Below, one piece after another: positions 14,638-17,328 of a stretch of DNA of 17,328 nucleotides. This stretch comes from Candidatus Latescibacterota bacterium (GTDB lineage: Bacteria > Latescibacterota > UBA2968 > GCA-2709665), in assembly GCA_030746455.1 (NCBI GenBank), contig JASLMQ010000929.1, positions 1 through 17,328 on the forward strand, written 5' to 3'. The notes beneath the pieces were generated by a model. It was not told the origin of the DNA and did not search any database. It saw nothing but the letters and a program-made list of their open reading frames with translations. Made by a program: the position numbers and the translations under genes. How positions within the stretch are numbered: position 1 is the stretch's first letter; every line of letters starts with the position of its first letter.

Positions 14638-14907
14638 ATGGACAAGCAACAGTACGACCTGAAACGCATCGTCCAGCGGATCTCGATCTTCAAGGACCTC
14701 GAGGTCGAGGAGGTCCAGCTGCTGCTGTCCCAGGCAGACCGGCATTCCAGCACGGGCCTTGTAAGCATGGAGGAGCGGGCAGCCATTGTCGGAGGCCGGC
14801 TGGCAATAGAGTCCGAACCCGGGAAGGGTGCAACGGTCCGGTCATGCCTGCCCGTGGTTCCGGCGACGGACCATCGGCCCCCCATTGGCGAGGAGGACCC
14901 ACCATGA
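14638..14907 (+). pseudogene. Chimeric remnant: start of a cyclic-nucleotide-binding protein joined to the end of a histidine kinase
   Basis: An 89-residue ORF with two unrelated halves. Residues 1 to about 34 (MDKQQYDLKRIVQRISIFKDLEVEEVQLLLSQAD) read like the first helix of a CRP/cNMP-binding domain (I.IFKDL...E...LL). Residues about 39-73 (TGLVSMEERAAIVGGRLAIES then EPGKGATVRSCLPV) are the last part of the HATPase_c domain of a NarL-partner sensor kinase, normally GLGLxxMxERAxxxGGxLxIxSxPGxGTxVxxxLP. The H-box, N, D and first G boxes are missing, so it cannot be a kinase, and the cNMP fold is absent, so it cannot bind nucleotides. The stop overlaps the ATG of the NarL/FixJ regulator (ATGA, 14904-14907), as in an intact kinase-regulator operon. 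A deletion fusing two genes, near 14738-14755, is the simplest reading. An assembly error is possible. Confidence 0.6.
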
Positions 14908-15560
14908 GCCCGATTCGCGTTGTGATAGCCGACGACCACGCACTCGTGCGATCCGGGATTCGGGCGCTGCTCGAGGCGGCAGCGGACATTCACGTGGTTG
15001 CCGAAGCAGGGGATGGGCGCGAAGCGGTGGCGCAGGTCCAGTCACACGAGCCGGACGTCGTCCTGATGGACGTGGCCATGCCCGGGCTCAACGGATTCGA
15101 CGCAGCCCTCCGCGTGAGGGAGGATGCCCCTGAGACGCGCGTGATCATCCTGTCCATGCACACCAGCGAGGAGTACGTCCTGCGGGCGTTGAGAGTGGGG
15201 GCCAGCGGGTACCTGCTCAAGGAGGCCGAGACGGGTGAGCTCGAAACCGCGATCCGCACGGTCGCTCGAGGAGAAACGTACTTGAGTCCCCCGGTGTCCC
15301 GGTTCGTGGCGGACTATGTTCGGAGAACCGGTGGCGACGTGGAATCGACCCCGCTCGAACGTCTGACGATCCGCCAGCGCGAGATTCTGCAGCTCATCGC
15401 CGAGGGTAATACCAACCGGCAGATCGCCGAAAAGCTCCACATCAGCCAGAAGACCGTGGAGACCCACCGCACGCAGATGATGAACTCCCTGGACATCCAC
15501 GACGTGGCCGGTCTGGTTCGATTCGCTGTGAGGGCCGGTCTCGTCAGCAGCAACTCCTGA
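14904..15560 (+). CDS. NarL/FixJ-family response regulator
   Basis: A 218-residue transcription regulator. The receiver domain (1-121) has the acidic pair Asp10/Asp11, the phosphoacceptor Asp56 in VVLMDVAMPG, the switch Ser84 in IILSMH and Lys106 in YLLKEAE. The LuxR-type helix-turn-helix (about 152-214) has LTIRQREILQLIAEGNTNRQIA and the recognition helix SQKTVETHRTQMMNSL, typical of DNA-binding two-component outputs. All active-site residues are present, so it should be phosphorylatable. AGGAGG lies 7 bases before the ATG, an ideal site. It overlaps the end of the kinase remnant, which suggests its own kinase was lost and that another kinase, perhaps the one at 16264, drives it now. Target genes are not identifiable here. 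Confidence 0.94.
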   Translation: MSPIRVVIADDHALVRSGIRALLEAAADIHVVAEAGDGREAVAQVQSHEPDVVLMDVAMPGLNGFDAALRVREDAPETRVIILSMHTSEEYVLRALRVGASGYLLKEAETGELETAIRTVARGETYLSPPVSRFVADYVRRTGGDVESTPLERLTIRQREILQLIAEGNTNRQIAEKLHISQKTVETHRTQMMNSLDIHDVAGLVRFAVRAGLVSSNS

Positions 15561-15841
15561 GAGGGCTTGTAGCTTCCGAATCGGGCCAGCAAGCGCCTGT
15601 GGCCCGGGCGTCTGCTCTTGACAGATCCCCGCTCGACTGTTGGACCCACACTGGTTCGCCCCCTCCCAACAGATCTACCACACCGAGTCCCCTTCATACC
15701 CGGTATCCCCTACAGCTCGTAGATCAGGTCTCTTCCGGCCGCTTTTCAGGTATTCACCCGATACCCAATCGGGCCCATTCCTCGCATGTTTCTCACGCAA
15801 AAGAGGATAGCGAGAACCCAAACCAGCGGACGGAGCGACCG
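15561..15841 (+). other. Intergenic region between the two regulators
   Basis: No gene is recognised in 281 bases. A weak hairpin (CGGGCCA at 15582-15588, TGGCCCG at 15600-15606) lies 22 bases after the regulator stop and may terminate it, without a clean T-tract. TTGACA at 15618-15623 resembles a -35 element, but the sequence 17 bases later (TGGACC) is a poor -10. The lower-GC stretch from about 15650 probably holds the promoter of the next operon. Confidence 0.35.
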
Positions 15842-16267
15842 ATGGCAGATGGTCTTCCCCGAAAAGGGAACGAGCCGGGATCCGGCCCGAACCCTGTCCC
15901 GGCGGCTACACGTGTGCTGCTGGTAGACGATCACCGGCCGTTCCTGGTCTCCTTGGGCAGGTTTCTCGAGGCCGTGCCCGATATCGAGGTCGTGGGTGTC
16001 GCGACCTCTGGGTTGGCAGCACTGGAGAAGGTGGACACCCTCCAGCCCGACCTGGTTCTGATGGACGTGCGCATGCCGGAGATGGACGGCCTCGAGTCAA
16101 CCCGGCGCCTGAAGGCGCGTTCGAGATCGACTCGGGTGGTGATCTTGACGATTTACGACTGCGGGGACTACAGGCACCAGGCAAGCCAGGCGGGGGCGGA
16201 CGGGTTCGTGTCGAAGGCGGACCTGGGGATACGGCTTCTGCCGCTGATAGAGGAGGTTGTGGGATGA
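15842..16267 (+). CDS. Receiver-only (CheY-like) response regulator
   Basis: A 141-residue protein of one receiver domain (about 23-140) after a 22-residue Gly/Pro/Asn-rich N-terminal tail. The phosphorylation site is complete: Asp29/Asp30 (LLVDDH), Asp75 (LVLMDVRMPEMDG), Thr103 (ILTIYD) and Lys125 (FVSKAD). It resembles the receiver half of NarL-type regulators (VDDH, SKAD) but stops where the linker and LuxR HTH would begin. It therefore cannot bind DNA by itself and would act by protein contact or as a phosphate relay or sink. The ATG at 15842 has GGAG 6 bases upstream; the frame is open further 5' without a Shine-Dalgarno. It overlaps the histidine kinase start by ATGA, so both are made together. 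It could be a CheY-type output or a truncated regulator; no frameshift evidence. Confidence 0.88.
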   Translation: MADGLPRKGNEPGSGPNPVPAATRVLLVDDHRPFLVSLGRFLEAVPDIEVVGVATSGLAALEKVDTLQPDLVLMDVRMPEMDGLESTRRLKARSRSTRVVILTIYDCGDYRHQASQAGADGFVSKADLGIRLLPLIEEVVG

Positions 16268-17328
16268 AGGACTGCGCGGGCGCCAGCAATGGGAGCGCCC
16301 TCAAGCGCCGGATTCTGCGCCAGGAGGCCCTGCTGCGTATCAGTGAGGCTGTGCAGGAGATGATCCAGCCAGCCGACCTCGAGCGCGTGGTCAAGATGTG
16401 CCTGGAGGAGATGAGAAGGCTCGGGCTGGATTCCCGCGGTCTCTCCATCCACCGACTCATAGATCAGCGCACGTGCACGATCGAGACCTACCTCGCGGCC
16501 CAATCTACCCCCCTTTCGCGTCAGGTGACGCATAATGAGAACGTGCTGAGGATGTGGAAGGGCGGGAGGACTGTCTACCGACCCGATGTGGAAGAGAACC
16601 CGGGGGGAATAACGCCCGAGGGCCTCGAGTGGACGCGTGAGTGCTTCGGTGCCGCCATCCGCTGCATCCTGGACGTGCCCCACGTGAATGGAACGTTCGC
16701 GGTATCTAGCGTGCAGCCTCACGCTTTCTCCGATGCCGACGTCGAGTTCGTGGAGGAGGTGGCACAGGTTGTCTCACTCGGTCTCTCGAGGGTGCGTGAC
16801 CTCGAGAATATGGCCGCCCTGGTCAGGCACGTGCCCGAGGGAATCTGCCTGATAGACGGCTCACGTAGACTCGTGTTCGCCAATCCAGCGGCGCAGGAGA
16901 GTCTTGCTGCCGCAGCCGGTCTGAGTGTGGGCGATCCGGTTGTGCAGATCGGGAGATACGGGCTTGAGGAGATTGTGCAGGGAAAGCCGGACGGACTCCC
17001 TCTGGAGGTGCATATCCCTGGATCTGAACAGCGGACCTTCGAGATCACCGGGTCGCTCATTCGCGAGGAGGTCGAGACCGGTGGATGTACGCTCGTGATC
17101 CGAGACGTCACTCAGGACCGCAGGACGCTGGCAAAGATCCTGCGCCAGTATCGCCTCGCCTCACTCGGGCAGCTGGCGGCGGGCATCGCGCACGACTTCA
17201 ACAACTCGCTCACCCTGATCATGGGCGTGGCCAAGCTCCTGGACCGGAGAGACGATCTACCTGGTGACGCCTGTGAAGACGTTCGGAGCATCGTGCAACA
17301 GAGCCAGCGGGCTTCCGAGCTAGTCCGT
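16264..17328 (+). CDS. Sensor histidine kinase, GAF-PAS-HisKA (3' end beyond the window)
   Basis: The ATG at 16264 overlaps the regulator stop as ATGA, and the frame stays open for 355 codons to the window end. Residues about 20-180 form a GAF-like domain (helix EALLRISEAVQEMIQPADLERVV, later FSDADVEFVEEVAQVVSLGL, a typical GAF C-terminal helix). Residues about 183-287 form a PAS domain (ALVRHVPEGICLIDGSRRLVFANPAA ... LVIRDVTQDRR). The HisKA helix follows (about 295-325), with the phosphoacceptor His310 in LGQLAAGIAHDFNN, an H-box of the HDFNN type. The catalytic HATPase_c domain should follow outside the window. No membrane segment is present, so it is cytosolic and senses an internal or soluble signal. 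It is likely the kinase for the receiver-only protein upstream. Confidence 0.9.
   Translation, partial: MKDCAGASNGSALKRRILRQEALLRISEAVQEMIQPADLERVVKMCLEEMRRLGLDSRGLSIHRLIDQRTCTIETYLAAQSTPLSRQVTHNENVLRMWKGGRTVYRPDVEENPGGITPEGLEWTRECFGAAIRCILDVPHVNGTFAVSSVQPHAFSDADVEFVEEVAQVVSLGLSRVRDLENMAALVRHVPEGICLIDGSRRLVFANPAAQESLAAAAGLSVGDPVVQIGRYGLEEIVQGKPDGLPLEVHIPGSEQRTFEITGSLIREEVETGGCTLVIRDVTQDRRTLAKILRQYRLASLGQLAAGIAHDFNNSLTLIMGVAKLLDRRDDLPGDACEDVRSIVQQSQRASELVR

Overview
The window is GC-rich, densely coded bacterial DNA. A signal-peptide lipoprotein, several predicted periplasmic proteins and an exported metallopeptidase ending in two dockerin-like calcium-binding motifs suggest a Gram-negative (diderm), probably uncultured, environmental lineage of the FCB/Latescibacteria/Eisenbacteria kind. 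That placement is inference. Most of the window looks like ordinary chromosome (infA, thiC, ilvB, transporters, two-component genes). I see no insertion sequence, phage gene, CRISPR array, rRNA or tRNA.

Layout. 1-201 is the 3' end of infA (IF-1). 403-1680 (-) is a UMF1/Atg22-type MFS transporter. It diverges from a hicB-hicA toxin-antitoxin pair (1959-2353, +) that has its own sigma70-like promoter. 2443-4155 (-) is thiC, with a promoter, a TPP riboswitch and a riboswitch-linked terminator upstream (4212-4422). 4498-8187 (-) is the most distinctive block: an ECF sigma factor, a zinc-finger anti-sigma factor and three different CpxP/Spy-like (LTxxQ) exported proteins in one probable operon, read from an ECF-type promoter (GGAAC/TCTAA) and closed by a strong terminator. 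This looks like an envelope-stress or metal-sensing regulon. Two of its three LTxxQ proteins carry internally duplicated domains, and one ends in a Met/His-rich region and a four-Cys tail.

8332-10086 (-) is ilvB, the acetolactate synthase catalytic subunit. Upstream lies an independent small transcription unit: promoter, 32-codon ORF rich in Val/Leu/Ile, and terminator hairpin. It has the geometry of a branched-chain amino acid attenuator, but a second good promoter sits between it and ilvB. 10571-11332 (-) encodes a UVR-motif coiled-coil protein and 11650-11844 (-) a tiny membrane protein.

12012-14554 (+) holds an exported M28 peptidase translationally coupled to an AzgA-type purine permease. 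14638-17328 (+) is a signalling cluster. It contains a short ORF that appears to join the first residues of a cyclic-nucleotide-binding protein to the last residues of a histidine kinase, a NarL/FixJ regulator coupled to it, a receiver-only response regulator, and a GAF-PAS-HisKA histidine kinase cut off by the window end.

All assignments come from reading motifs by eye. No database search was possible, so novelty statements are provisional.
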